From JACOMS01 sp964352785 (lineage in GTDB: Bacteria > Pseudomonadota > Alphaproteobacteria > Caulobacterales > Maricaulaceae), in NCBI GenBank assembly GCA_964352785.1, contig CAYGTI010000004.1, forward strand, positions 62,001 through 126,000: DNA of 64,000 nucleotides, read 5' to 3'. This document shows positions 17,067-25,423 of the stretch, in pieces (position 1 is the stretch's first letter; each line of letters opens with the position of its first letter). The position numbers were made by a program, and so were the translations under genes. The notes beneath the pieces are model-generated. The model saw only the letters and a list, made by a program, of their open reading frames with translations. It was not told where the DNA came from and did no database searches.

Positions 17067-17708
17067 ATGTCATCTGATCTTATATCCGTTCTTCGCAGCG
17101 GTCCCGTTGTACCCCTTGTACAGTCCAATGATCCGAAAGAAGCGGTCGCTATCGCGCAGGCTTTGCTGGACGGGGGACTTCATGTACTTGAAGTTGTTTT
17201 GCGAACGGACGCAGCCTTTGAATGCTTGGCTGAAATAGCCGCCCGGTTTCCTGATGCTCATGTCGGGGCAGGAACCGTTCTAAGCGCTCAACATGCTGAA
17301 AAGGCGATTGATAAAGGCGCCACATTTATTGTTTCGCCAGGCCTGACCGAGGACGTTGTTGAGACAGCGCGTAAACACGATCTGCCTGTTTTGCCAGGAG
17401 TAGCGACAGCAACAGAACTGCAGCAGGCTTGGAATATGGGCTTGCGCACGGTCAAGTTTTTCCCCGCTAGCTTAGCGGGAGGGCCAAAAATGCTCGGGGC
17501 TTTATCTTCCGTTTTTCGAGATGTCGAGTTTATGCCGACGGGCGGTGTGAGCGCTGCCAACCTACCAGAATATTTAGCTGTCCCGGCTGTTTTGGCCTGC
17601 GGCGGCAGTTGGTTAACGCCTAAAGACGCAGTCGCGAAAGACAATTTTGAAATTATCACGCAATTGGCCAAAGAGGCCTTAATCATTGCGAATACACGAA
17701 AGACTTAG
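17067..17708 (+). CDS. eda: KDPG/KHG aldolase (2-dehydro-3-deoxyphosphogluconate aldolase)
   Basis: 213 residues, the usual class I KDPG aldolase length. The Schiff-base lysine is Lys130 in LRTVKFFPAS. The conserved Glu43 lies in LEVVLRT, and GAGTVLS at 67-73 and FMPTGGVSAANLPEYL are family signatures. It cleaves 2-keto-3-deoxy-6-phosphogluconate to pyruvate and glyceraldehyde-3-phosphate, finishing the pathway for KDG made from alginate. It could also serve gluconate catabolism from the gntK/gntP genes in this window if an Edd exists elsewhere. It is nine bases upstream of kdgK. Confidence 0.96.
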   Translation: MSSDLISVLRSGPVVPLVQSNDPKEAVAIAQALLDGGLHVLEVVLRTDAAFECLAEIAARFPDAHVGAGTVLSAQHAEKAIDKGATFIVSPGLTEDVVETARKHDLPVLPGVATATELQQAWNMGLRTVKFFPASLAGGPKMLGALSSVFRDVEFMPTGGVSAANLPEYLAVPAVLACGGSWLTPKDAVAKDNFEIITQLAKEALIIANTRKT

Positions 17709-17717
17709 GGGGCTTCC

Positions 17718-18749
17718 ATGTCAAAATTTTTATCATTTGGCGAGATCATGCTTCGTTTGCGAACAAACGGTTACGAGCGCTTTTTCCAAAGCCCGAGCTT
17801 TGAGGCGACCTTTGGCGGCGGTGAAGCCAATGTCGCTGTCTCTTTATCAAATTACGGTTTTGATGCGGGCTTTATCTCGGCTCTGCCGGATAATGATATT
17901 GGTCAAAATGCGGTAAACTCTCTTCGGGGGCTTGGTGTGGATGTATCAAACATCAAGCGCCAAGGTGAGCGTGTTGGCATATACTTCCTTGAAACAGGCG
18001 CTAATCAACGCCCGTCCAAAGTGATTTATGACCGCGCGCACTCGTCGATCAGCCAGTGCAAGCCCGGCGATTTTGACTGGGCTAATATCTTTAAAGTGGC
18101 AAAATGGCTTCATATCACCGGGATTACTCCGGCTTTGTCGCAGGACTGTGCTGATCTGTCTCTTGAGTGCGTAAAAGAAGCCCAAAAGGCTGGCGTAACG
18201 GTGTCTTGTGACTTTAACTTTCGGGGTAAACTCTGGAAGTACGGTAAAACAGCCCCTGAAGTCATGCGTGATCTCGTCAAATATGTGGATGTGGGCATTG
18301 CGAACGAAGAAGATTGCCAGAAGTCCCTTGATATTTCTGTCGATGTGGATGTTGAAAGCGGGCATCTTGATACGTCAAAATATGAAGCCTTGTCAAAAAA
18401 AGTTCTCGATATTTACCCGGGCATGTCGACGATAGCGATCACGCTTCGAGAAAGCATCAACGCGAACAAGAACGGTTGGTCTGCTTGCATGAGAGACCGT
18501 GAAAACGGGTTTTTACTGTCAAAACATTATGAACTGTCTGACATTGTAGACCGCGTTGGTGGAGGGGATAGTTTTGCGTCTGCTTTCATCGCAGGTCTAA
18601 ATCTGTATGAAGACCGCCAACAAAGCCTAGAATTTGCTGTGGCTGGCAGTGCCCTCAAACATTCAATTTTGGGTGACTATAACCGCGTATCTGTCAAAGA
18701 AGTCGAAGGTTTGATGGGCGGGGATGGATCCGGTCGCGTCCAAAGGTAA
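17718..18749 (+). CDS. kdgK: 2-keto-3-deoxygluconate kinase, PfkB family
   Basis: 343 residues. The N-terminal signature is FGEIMLRL and TFGGGEANVAVSL. The C-terminal PfkB motif is VGGGDSFASAFIAGL, with catalytic Asp284. It phosphorylates KDG to KDPG, the substrate of the aldolase encoded just upstream. Other PfkB sugar kinases share these motifs; the KDG assignment rests on the kduI-kduD-eda context and the typical length. It is the last gene of the alginate series, followed by a weak hairpin. Confidence 0.92.
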   Translation: MSKFLSFGEIMLRLRTNGYERFFQSPSFEATFGGGEANVAVSLSNYGFDAGFISALPDNDIGQNAVNSLRGLGVDVSNIKRQGERVGIYFLETGANQRPSKVIYDRAHSSISQCKPGDFDWANIFKVAKWLHITGITPALSQDCADLSLECVKEAQKAGVTVSCDFNFRGKLWKYGKTAPEVMRDLVKYVDVGIANEEDCQKSLDISVDVDVESGHLDTSKYEALSKKVLDIYPGMSTIAITLRESINANKNGWSACMRDRENGFLLSKHYELSDIVDRVGGGDSFASAFIAGLNLYEDRQQSLEFAVAGSALKHSILGDYNRVSVKEVEGLMGGDGSGRVQR

Positions 18750-18767
18750 TAGGAAAAGCCCTATTTT
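18748..18767 (+). terminator. Weak hairpin after kdgK
   Basis: AATAGG (18748-18753) pairs with CCTATT (18760-18765) across a six-base loop, with only two more T residues. It overlaps the kdgK stop and could end the alginate transcript, but the stem is short. Confidence 0.3.
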
Positions 18768-18976
18768 CAAAAACTGCGGTTTACGAGGTCAAAGCTAAGC
18801 ATTGAGCCTATTCGTTTTTGGCATAGCCTCTATGCATTTTGAAAGCGCTGCGCAGACTATAAGATAAGTCACGCTCGTTTATATCTTCTAAACTTTAAGT
18901 GTCCGCCCGTTTTCACGGCTGGAACTGCCTTCCATTAGTTTGTCCATATAAGTATTTGTTGAGTGCATAGAGCCTC
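18768..18976. other. Intergenic DNA with no recognised gene
   Basis: This is most of the 312-base gap between kdgK and the second TonB receptor. I see no ribosome-binding site with an open frame, no RNA gene and no repeat here. The promoter and operator elements lie in the final 90 bases and are listed separately. Confidence 0.6.
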
Positions 18977-19033
18977 TTGACAGGATGTAATATTTTGTTA
19001 TTCAACAAACGTTGAAATTCAACAAACGTTGAA
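18977..19033 (+). promoter_or_regulatory. Promoter with tandem inverted-repeat operators ahead of the second TonB receptor
   Basis: TTGACA at 18977-18982 and TATTCA at 18999-19004 are spaced 16 bases apart, as -35 and -10 elements. TTCAACAAACGTTGAA occurs twice (19001-19016 and 19018-19033), 17 bases apart. Each copy is a 6-4-6 inverted repeat. The first overlaps the putative -10 and the second follows it, a layout suited to repression. The TetR protein encoded at 21340-22005 is one candidate binder, but a LacI-type protein is also possible. Confidence 0.6.
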
Positions 19034-19061
19034 GATATAAAATTCATACTAGGGGAATCCA

Positions 19062-21350
19062 ATGTCAACTCGCTCAAAACTTATTATTTCAACCTCATTA
19101 TGCGCTATTCTGGCGACAGGCGCTGTTGTTCCTGCGATCGCGCAGAGTGTGAATGATGAAGTGGTTGTTACGGCCCAGAGACGGGTGCAAAATATAAAGG
19201 ATGTTCCTCTCTCTGTGACAGCTGTTTCAGGTGATTTTTTGGAAGATATCGGTGCAATCGATATTACTGATATTCAAAAAATAACGCCAAACGCGACGAT
19301 CGAGGTTGCGCGCGGATCAAACTCCACCTTAATCGCATTTATTCGGGGCGTCGGCCAGCAAGACCCGCTTTGGGGCTTTGAGCCAGGCGTCGGGCTTTAT
19401 GTGGATGATGTTTATGTTGCGCGTCCTCAAGGCGCTATATTAGATATTTTTGACGTCGAACGCGTAGAAATTCTGCGAGGGCCTCAGGGGACTCTGTATG
19501 GGCGAAACACAATAGGCGGGGCGATTAAATATGTGACCAAGGGCTTGGATATGGAAAACCCAACACTCAAAGCCCGGGTTAATGTTGGCAGCTATAGTCA
19601 GTTTGATCAAATTGTGTCCGGGTCTATGCCGTTGTCTGATAGCTTTGCGCTTGGTGCAGCTGTGGCCCATTACAGGCGGAACGGCTTTGGTGAAAACCTA
19701 AATACCGGGGCTGAACACTACAACAAGGATATTCTAGCGGGCCGCGTGAGCGCCGAGTGGTCACCCACGGAGAGTTTCAATTTGCGTATAGCCGGCGACA
19801 TGACGAACGATGATTCGAACGCCAAGCACGGTCATCGTCTAATCCCGAGTTTTGATGGTACGTTGCCTGTCACGAGCAGTGAATATGATACCCGTGCCGG
19901 TGCGGGTGATTTGAACGAAGTAAAAACAAAGGGCGTATCTATGGCCGCCTCTTGGGATGCCTCAGACACGATAACCCTAAAATCCATCACCGCTTACCGC
20001 GAAGGCGAGACTGTCACGCCAATTGATTTTGACGCGCTGCCTCAATCAGATTTTGACGTACCTGCGTTATATGAAGACAACCAACTGAGCCAAGAATTTC
20101 AGCTCTTATATAATAGTGACCGACTGTCAGGTGTTGCGGGTCTGTATTATTTGGATGGTGAAGCTGAAGGCCGCTTCGATGCCATACTTGCGGGGCTGGG
20201 TTTAACAGTCTTCACAAATGGCCGCCAAGCCAAGGAAAGCCTCTCTGGATATGCAGACTTTACTTTCTCGGCGACGGACCGTTTGGATATCTCGTTGGGG
20301 GTACGTTATACGCAAGATAAAACTGTAGCCGATGTGAAGCGGGAGTTGTGGCTGGGTGCGGGATCAGGGTCATTTGATGCCTCTAACGCGTCAATCCTGT
20401 TTCGTACAGAAACAGATTATAGCGGTTTAGAGCGCAGCGACGAAGAATTTACACCACGGGCGGCCATAAGTTATGAGTTAACGCCTGAAACAAATATTTA
20501 CGCATCATACTCGCGTGGTTTTAAAGCGGGCGGATTTGATCCCCGGGCGAATGACTTTGCCGATGTAGCGAATCTGAGCTTGGATGGATTTGGACCAGAA
20601 ACAGTCACCAGTTACGAAATAGGCTTAAAAGGGTCTTTGCTTGATAACCGTTTGAACTACACTTTGACCGGGTTTTGGGCTGATTATCAAGACCAGCAAA
20701 TTACGGTACAGCGCGGAGCTGACTTGCTCTTGTCAGATCTTACGACGCCCGGCCAAGACGGCGAGAATGACACCTTTACCTCGACGGTCTTTAATGCCGG
20801 TAATTCCGAGTATAAGGGCGTAGAGTTTGAAAGTAATTTGCGTCTTTCCGAAGATTTTACACTCTCAGCTATGGTGGGTTATATTGATGCGGACATCACG
20901 AAAATTATTGATGACCAATTGGGAAATATTGCAGATCAATTTGTAACGCAAAACACCCCTGAAATTACAACACGGTTCGGTTTTGCCTATAATCATGACA
21001 TCGAAGGCTTGGGTGATTTACTCTTTACCGGATCTGCGTCCTACAGGGATGAGTACTTTCTCTTCAGCGCGCCCAACCAAGGGTTTGCGCCGGGCTCAAG
21101 CGCGTTCTTCCCGCAGGGCGGTCCCAAGCTTGACCCTGATAAATACACTGTTTTTGATCTTGGCGTGAATTGGACAAGCGAAAGCGGTCAATGGGAGATG
21201 GGTTTGTTTGGACGCAACTTGACGGATGAACGCGCACGTGTGGCCGCGTATAACTTTGTCTCGCCGTCACAGCTTGGCGTCGACGGTGCTTATTCGGCTT
21301 TTTACCGCGCGCCGCGAACGTTCACAGCTACTCTCGGATTTAATTATTAA
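19062..21350 (+). CDS. TonB-dependent outer-membrane receptor (second)
   Basis: 762 residues with SD AGGGGA upstream. A signal peptide ends near VPAIAQ and is followed by the TonB-box-like NDEVVVTAQRR. The plug has QNIKDVPLSVTAVSGDFLE, AFIRGVGQQDP and VERVEILRGPQGTLYGRNT, typical of the shorter receptors common in sphingomonads and Caulobacterales. The barrel ends in TATLGFNY. It differs from the first receptor in size and plug type, so it probably imports a different compound. The reading frame overlaps the end of the convergent tetR gene by 11 bases. The neighbouring CoA ligase and hydrolases point to an ester or organic acid, which is inference. Confidence 0.93.
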   Translation: MSTRSKLIISTSLCAILATGAVVPAIAQSVNDEVVVTAQRRVQNIKDVPLSVTAVSGDFLEDIGAIDITDIQKITPNATIEVARGSNSTLIAFIRGVGQQDPLWGFEPGVGLYVDDVYVARPQGAILDIFDVERVEILRGPQGTLYGRNTIGGAIKYVTKGLDMENPTLKARVNVGSYSQFDQIVSGSMPLSDSFALGAAVAHYRRNGFGENLNTGAEHYNKDILAGRVSAEWSPTESFNLRIAGDMTNDDSNAKHGHRLIPSFDGTLPVTSSEYDTRAGAGDLNEVKTKGVSMAASWDASDTITLKSITAYREGETVTPIDFDALPQSDFDVPALYEDNQLSQEFQLLYNSDRLSGVAGLYYLDGEAEGRFDAILAGLGLTVFTNGRQAKESLSGYADFTFSATDRLDISLGVRYTQDKTVADVKRELWLGAGSGSFDASNASILFRTETDYSGLERSDEEFTPRAAISYELTPETNIYASYSRGFKAGGFDPRANDFADVANLSLDGFGPETVTSYEIGLKGSLLDNRLNYTLTGFWADYQDQQITVQRGADLLLSDLTTPGQDGENDTFTSTVFNAGNSEYKGVEFESNLRLSEDFTLSAMVGYIDADITKIIDDQLGNIADQFVTQNTPEITTRFGFAYNHDIEGLGDLLFTGSASYRDEYFLFSAPNQGFAPGSSAFFPQGGPKLDPDKYTVFDLGVNWTSESGQWEMGLFGRNLTDERARVAAYNFVSPSQLGVDGAYSAFYRAPRTFTATLGFNY

Positions 21351-22005
21351 GCGCTGAGGGGGGCGAGCAAATAGCTCGAAACCCCGATGCGATGAAGGGT
21401 GTCATATGTGCATACCCGGTCGCAACATCTGATGATGAGGCTTTGCCGCCGGATAAAACGTCCAGACGTTGCGTGTCGGCAAAGGTGAGTGTCAAAGCGC
21501 CCGACATATAATTATAGCCCCAAAAAAGTGTTTGCTCGTCCGCATCAGGAAGAGCCTCTTTGAGGGCATTGATAAATTTGAGGACAAAGGGATTGAAATT
21601 GTCAGTCATAAACTCACGCCCCCATTTGGGCGAATTGTTGACCCAAGCGACGAGGGATAGATAATGTTTCCAGCCTTCGTTCGCAGAGGCCTGCACTTCT
21701 CCCAACGGGCGGAGATAGGCGTCGATAATGTCCTCCAGTTTAGCCGGGTGTGGGGCGGCTTGCGCCAGGCAAGCATCAAGGGCTTTATTCCGGACGTCAT
21801 TCAGAATCACGGCCCGCCGATGAAAGACCGCTGTCAGAAGATCGCGTTTGGTGCCAAAGTGATAATTTGTCAGAGCCACATCGACATCTGCCAGCTTAGC
21901 GATTTCCCGCAGGGCGACACCATCAAACCCATGCTGGGCGAACAGTTTTTCCGCAGCGTCAAGAATGCGCGTTTTTCGTGGAGTTTTTGGGGCGTTATTT
22001 GGCAA
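21340..22005 (-). CDS. TetR-family transcriptional regulator
   Basis: 221 residues. Residues about 8-57 are the TetR helix-turn-helix (RILDAAEKLFAQHGFDGVAL, then DVALTNYHFGTKRDLL). The helical C-terminal part resembles that of regulators such as RutR and PsrA, with the ligand unknown. It diverges from the CoA ligase gene and converges on the TonB receptor, overlapping its 3' end. Likely targets are the inverted repeat at 22029-22044 and perhaps the tandem repeats at 19001-19033. A fatty acyl, aromatic or CoA-ester ligand would fit the cluster. Confidence 0.9.
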   Translation of the reverse strand: MPNNAPKTPRKTRILDAAEKLFAQHGFDGVALREIAKLADVDVALTNYHFGTKRDLLTAVFHRRAVILNDVRNKALDACLAQAAPHPAKLEDIIDAYLRPLGEVQASANEGWKHYLSLVAWVNNSPKWGREFMTDNFNPFVLKFINALKEALPDADEQTLFWGYNYMSGALTLTFADTQRLDVLSGGKASSSDVATGYAHMTPFIASGFRAICSPPSALNN

Positions 22006-22028
22006 TCGAATTTCCTAAATGCGGACTT

Positions 22029-22044
22029 TATACCGTCCCGTATA
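22029..22044. promoter_or_regulatory. Inverted repeat in the tetR/CoA-ligase divergent promoter
   Basis: TATAC (22029-22033) and GTATA (22040-22044) form an inverted repeat with a six-base spacer. It is the only clear symmetry in the short gap between tetR and the ligase gene, so it is a candidate TetR operator. Confidence 0.4.
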
Positions 22045-22087
22045 TGGGCGCAGATCAGGCCGTGGTCAAATCATGGGCGCAAAATTC

Positions 22088-23641
22088 ATGATTAATCCAA
22101 CAAACCCTCTATTACCGGATTATTTCGCGCTGCATGCGCGGTGGCGCGCACACAAACCAGCCTTGATTGCAGATGGGCAAACCTTGTCATGGCGCGATTT
22201 TAATGCCCGCCTCAACCAAATTGCAAATGGTCTCAACGCCGCCGGGTTAGTGCACGGCGATCGTGTGGTTGTGTTTATGAGTAATAGCGGCGCGATGGCG
22301 GAAGCCTTGTTTGGCGCGATGGTTGGCGGATATGTCTCAGCTCCGCTGAATTTATCAGTGAATGATGGTGCTATTGCCGCCATGATTCAAGATAGCGGGG
22401 CAAAGGCCATTATTGCAACGGCGGATCAGACAGATCGTCTTAACCGTATACTGTCAAAACAGTCTGCCCCAGCGCCGTGCATTCTTATATCTGCGGAAGG
22501 CAATGCGAAAGGCTGGGACACCTTCGAGTCATGGAGAGATAGCCAAAACTCCGCTAGGCCTGATGTCTTCATAAAGCCGGATGACTACCTGAATATTATT
22601 TATTCTTCAGGAACGACAGGGCAGCCCAAGGGTATTGTGCACACGCATCAGGGACGCCGTGACTGGTCATATGATTTGGCCAATGCCTTACGCTATAACA
22701 GCTCATCGCGCTTTATGGCGACGATTGGACTATACTCTAATATTACATGGGTGGGTATGCTATCCACACTCCTGTGCGGCGGTACATTAATTGTCTGCCG
22801 GTCTTTCGAGGCGGGGCAATTATGGCGCGACATTGAAACCTATAAGGTAACACACCTTTGTATGGTCCCTTTGATGTATGAGCGCTTGCTCGGCGATCAT
22901 AATGGCCGTTTGGCGGATACGTCATCCATGCAGGGTTTAATGAGCGCGGGCTCGCCTCTGCGGGCTGACATCAGAGAAGAACTCTTTGCAAGATTTCCTT
23001 GCGGTATTACCGAGCTTTACGGTCTTACAGAGGGCGTTATCACCACTCTTGACCCTGAGGATGCGCAGGGCCGTATGTCATCTGTGGGTGTCCCTATCCT
23101 GGGAAGTGATCTCATCATTCTTGATGATAATAATATGCCATGCGCGCCGCGTCAGGCGGGCGAAATTGTGATGGCGACACGGTTTGTTATGCCGGGCTAC
23201 CTCAACCGCGAACATGCGACCCAAGAAAGCCTTTACATTGATGCAGCGGGTCAGCATTGGCTGAGGACCGGTGATATTGGTTATCTGGATGAGGAAGGCT
23301 TTCTCTATATTGTCGACCGGAAAAAGGATATGATCTTATCCGGCGGCCAAAACATCTACCCACAGGACATAGAGGCTATTATGCTAACCCATGATGATGT
23401 GGCCGACGTGGCTGTGATTGGCGTTAAAAGCGAGCGCTGGGGGGAAACGCCTGTGGCTATTATTGCAGCGAAAAATGGCCATGCGGATCCAGAGGCTTTG
23501 ATGGCGTGGACAAACACCAAAGTGGGAAAGCAACAAAGGATTTCCGGTATTAAATTCATTGATGAAATTCCTAGAAACCCTAATGGAAAAATTCTCAAGC
23601 GGAAATTACGCGACCACTATAAAGGGTTAAGCTTTGACTAG
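22088..23641 (+). CDS. AMP-dependent acyl-CoA synthetase/ligase
   Basis: About 517 residues from the ATG at 22088 (MINPTNPLL). In-frame ATGs at 22073 and 22019 are possible, and none has a strong SD. All core ANL motifs are present: the phosphate loop YSSGTTGQPKG, ITELYGLTEG, the ribose-binding Asp in WLRTGDIGYLDEEG, the hinge DRKKDMILSGGQNIYP and the catalytic lysine in PNGKILKRKLRDH. It activates a carboxylic acid to its CoA thioester in the cytoplasm through an acyl-adenylate. Substrate class cannot be read from the sequence. It overlaps the next gene by eight bases, heading a four-gene operon with two hydrolases and an MFS carrier. Confidence 0.92.
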   Translation: MINPTNPLLPDYFALHARWRAHKPALIADGQTLSWRDFNARLNQIANGLNAAGLVHGDRVVVFMSNSGAMAEALFGAMVGGYVSAPLNLSVNDGAIAAMIQDSGAKAIIATADQTDRLNRILSKQSAPAPCILISAEGNAKGWDTFESWRDSQNSARPDVFIKPDDYLNIIYSSGTTGQPKGIVHTHQGRRDWSYDLANALRYNSSSRFMATIGLYSNITWVGMLSTLLCGGTLIVCRSFEAGQLWRDIETYKVTHLCMVPLMYERLLGDHNGRLADTSSMQGLMSAGSPLRADIREELFARFPCGITELYGLTEGVITTLDPEDAQGRMSSVGVPILGSDLIILDDNNMPCAPRQAGEIVMATRFVMPGYLNREHATQESLYIDAAGQHWLRTGDIGYLDEEGFLYIVDRKKDMILSGGQNIYPQDIEAIMLTHDDVADVAVIGVKSERWGETPVAIIAAKNGHADPEALMAWTNTKVGKQQRISGIKFIDEIPRNPNGKILKRKLRDHYKGLSFD

Positions 23642-24506
23642 GCAGCAAAGGGAATATGAGGATATCTATTATGATGCCCCTGACGGGCTAAAGCTTTATG
23701 CGCGCCGCTATTCCGGCCTCTCTGAAAAACCTGTTTTATTGTGCATGCATGGCCTGACACGTAACTCAGCAGATTTCCACCCTTTGGCTGAATTATTACC
23801 GGACTACCGGCTTATCAGTGTGGATCAGCGCGGACGTGGACGATCCGCCTATGATCCAAATCCCGACAATTACCGCCCTGATGTTTATTGCGGGGACATG
23901 TTCGCATTGTTGGATTATTTGGGATTAGAAAAAGTCATTGCGGTTGGTACATCGATGGGTGGTATTATGACGATGATGATGGCGGCGATGCGGCCGGGTA
24001 TATTCAGCGCTGCGATTATCAATGATATTGGGCCCGAAGTTTCGCCAATAGGGCTGAACCGGCTTCGTAAATATGTAGGAAAAAGTACCGAATTTGAGGA
24101 TTGGGATGTAGCGGCGGCCTCAATAAAAGCTCAAGGTCCGGCTCTGTTTCCTGATTTTATGCAGGATGATTGGGTGGCATTCGCGAAGCGAACCTGCGAG
24201 GTCACCACCGATGGAAAAGTTCGCTTTGCTTATGACCCGGGCATTCAATCCGGTATAAAAGAAGATAACGCTACAGCTGCCCCGGTCGATATGTGGCCTT
24301 TATTCGAATCTTTGCTGCCTGTTGATGCCTTACTCATCCGGGGCGAGAATTCTGATATCCTTACTCGCAGCACCGCGTCTGAAATGGTCCGCAGACATAA
24401 TAATCTAACGTGGGTGGATATCCCCGGCAGGGGTCATGCGCCGTTGTTAACGGAGCCTGCTGCGGTTGCGGCCATAGAGAATTTTTTGGAAGGGCAAGCC
24501 CTATGA
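23634..24506 (+). CDS. Alpha/beta hydrolase (cytoplasmic)
   Basis: 290 residues from a TTG that overlaps the ligase stop; no better in-frame start is apparent. The fold is plain: the oxyanion motif CMHGLTRNS near 37-45, the nucleophile elbow VGTSMGGIM with Ser107, an acid residue in GENSDILT, and the catalytic His near 268 in GRGHAPLLTEP. No signal peptide is present. It would cleave an ester, lactone or C-C bond. In the same operon as a CoA ligase, an esterase or lactonase feeding an acid to the ligase is the simplest idea, but this is inference. It overlaps the next gene by four bases (ATGA). Confidence 0.9.
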   Translation: MTRQQREYEDIYYDAPDGLKLYARRYSGLSEKPVLLCMHGLTRNSADFHPLAELLPDYRLISVDQRGRGRSAYDPNPDNYRPDVYCGDMFALLDYLGLEKVIAVGTSMGGIMTMMMAAMRPGIFSAAIINDIGPEVSPIGLNRLRKYVGKSTEFEDWDVAAASIKAQGPALFPDFMQDDWVAFAKRTCEVTTDGKVRFAYDPGIQSGIKEDNATAAPVDMWPLFESLLPVDALLIRGENSDILTRSTASEMVRRHNNLTWVDIPGRGHAPLLTEPAAVAAIENFLEGQAL

Positions 24507-25423
24507 TACGTTTACTGTTCTCAAGCCTGGCTTGCATTTTACTCACCGCGTGTCAGCCTGCATCTGACGCGCCGGAGTTTGACACGGCGCAAAGTCCTTA
24601 CTTTCAGGTCAATGATCACCTGATTAACATAGAGGGAGTTGCTCTTCGGTACCGCGATGAAGGGGACCAAGCGGCACCGGCCATTGTCATGGTACACGGG
24701 TTTACATCCTCGCTGGAAACATGGGATGCTTTGAGCGCGGAGTTGATCTCTGATTACCGGATTATCCGTCTGGATTTGCCGGGGCATGGATTAACCGGGC
24801 CTGATCCACAAGCCCGGTATACAAATGACGAAACAGTCGACATTCTTGCGGGCTTTATGCGGGCTCTTAATCTTGAGAACCCAGCTTTACTGGGGAATTC
24901 TTTGGGCGGGCTTTTGTCTTGGCGGTATGCTTACAAACATCCGTCTAAACTTAAGAAATTAATCTTAATCTCACCAGGCGGTTTTTCCATTAATGGCGTT
25001 GGCGAAAACCCTGTTGATGTCCCACTGATGGTTAAATTTTACCTGACTACAGCCCCTGAGGCTGGTGTAAGTCAAGCCCTACAGGCGCTTTATGGGGACC
25101 CCGAAAAAGTACCGGAAGGCCGTATGCAAACATTTCGGGATATGATGCAAGTGCCCGGAAATGGAGACGCATTTGTTCAGCGTGCGGCGGAGTTTACGCT
25201 CCCGGCGCCGGAAAAAGATCTCTCCGGGGTGAGCAATCCCACACTAATTTTGTGGGGGGAGAAAGATGTCATGGTCTCCGTAGAGCACGCCGATAAATTT
25301 CAAGCCGTGATGCCCGATGCCAAAGTTATAAAGTATGAGGGCGTGGGTCATATCCCCCAAGAAGAAATCCCCTTGAGAGTTGCCGCAGACATAAGAGTCT
25401 TTTTAGATCAGGATAATCCATGA
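24503..25423 (+). CDS. Alpha/beta hydrolase, lipoprotein
   Basis: 306 residues from the ATG at 24503, which shares ATGA with the previous stop; the longer upstream frame lies inside the neighbour. The N-terminus MIRLLFSSLACILLTAC is a lipoprotein signal with Cys17. Hydrolase motifs are VHGFTSSLETW, LGNSLGGLLSW (Ser133), WGEKDVMV and GVGHIPQEE. It is therefore an envelope-facing counterpart of the cytoplasmic hydrolase next door. It may hydrolyse substrate brought in by the TonB receptor before inner-membrane transport. It overlaps the MFS gene by four bases. Confidence 0.9.
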   Translation: MIRLLFSSLACILLTACQPASDAPEFDTAQSPYFQVNDHLINIEGVALRYRDEGDQAAPAIVMVHGFTSSLETWDALSAELISDYRIIRLDLPGHGLTGPDPQARYTNDETVDILAGFMRALNLENPALLGNSLGGLLSWRYAYKHPSKLKKLILISPGGFSINGVGENPVDVPLMVKFYLTTAPEAGVSQALQALYGDPEKVPEGRMQTFRDMMQVPGNGDAFVQRAAEFTLPAPEKDLSGVSNPTLILWGEKDVMVSVEHADKFQAVMPDAKVIKYEGVGHIPQEEIPLRVAADIRVFLDQDNP

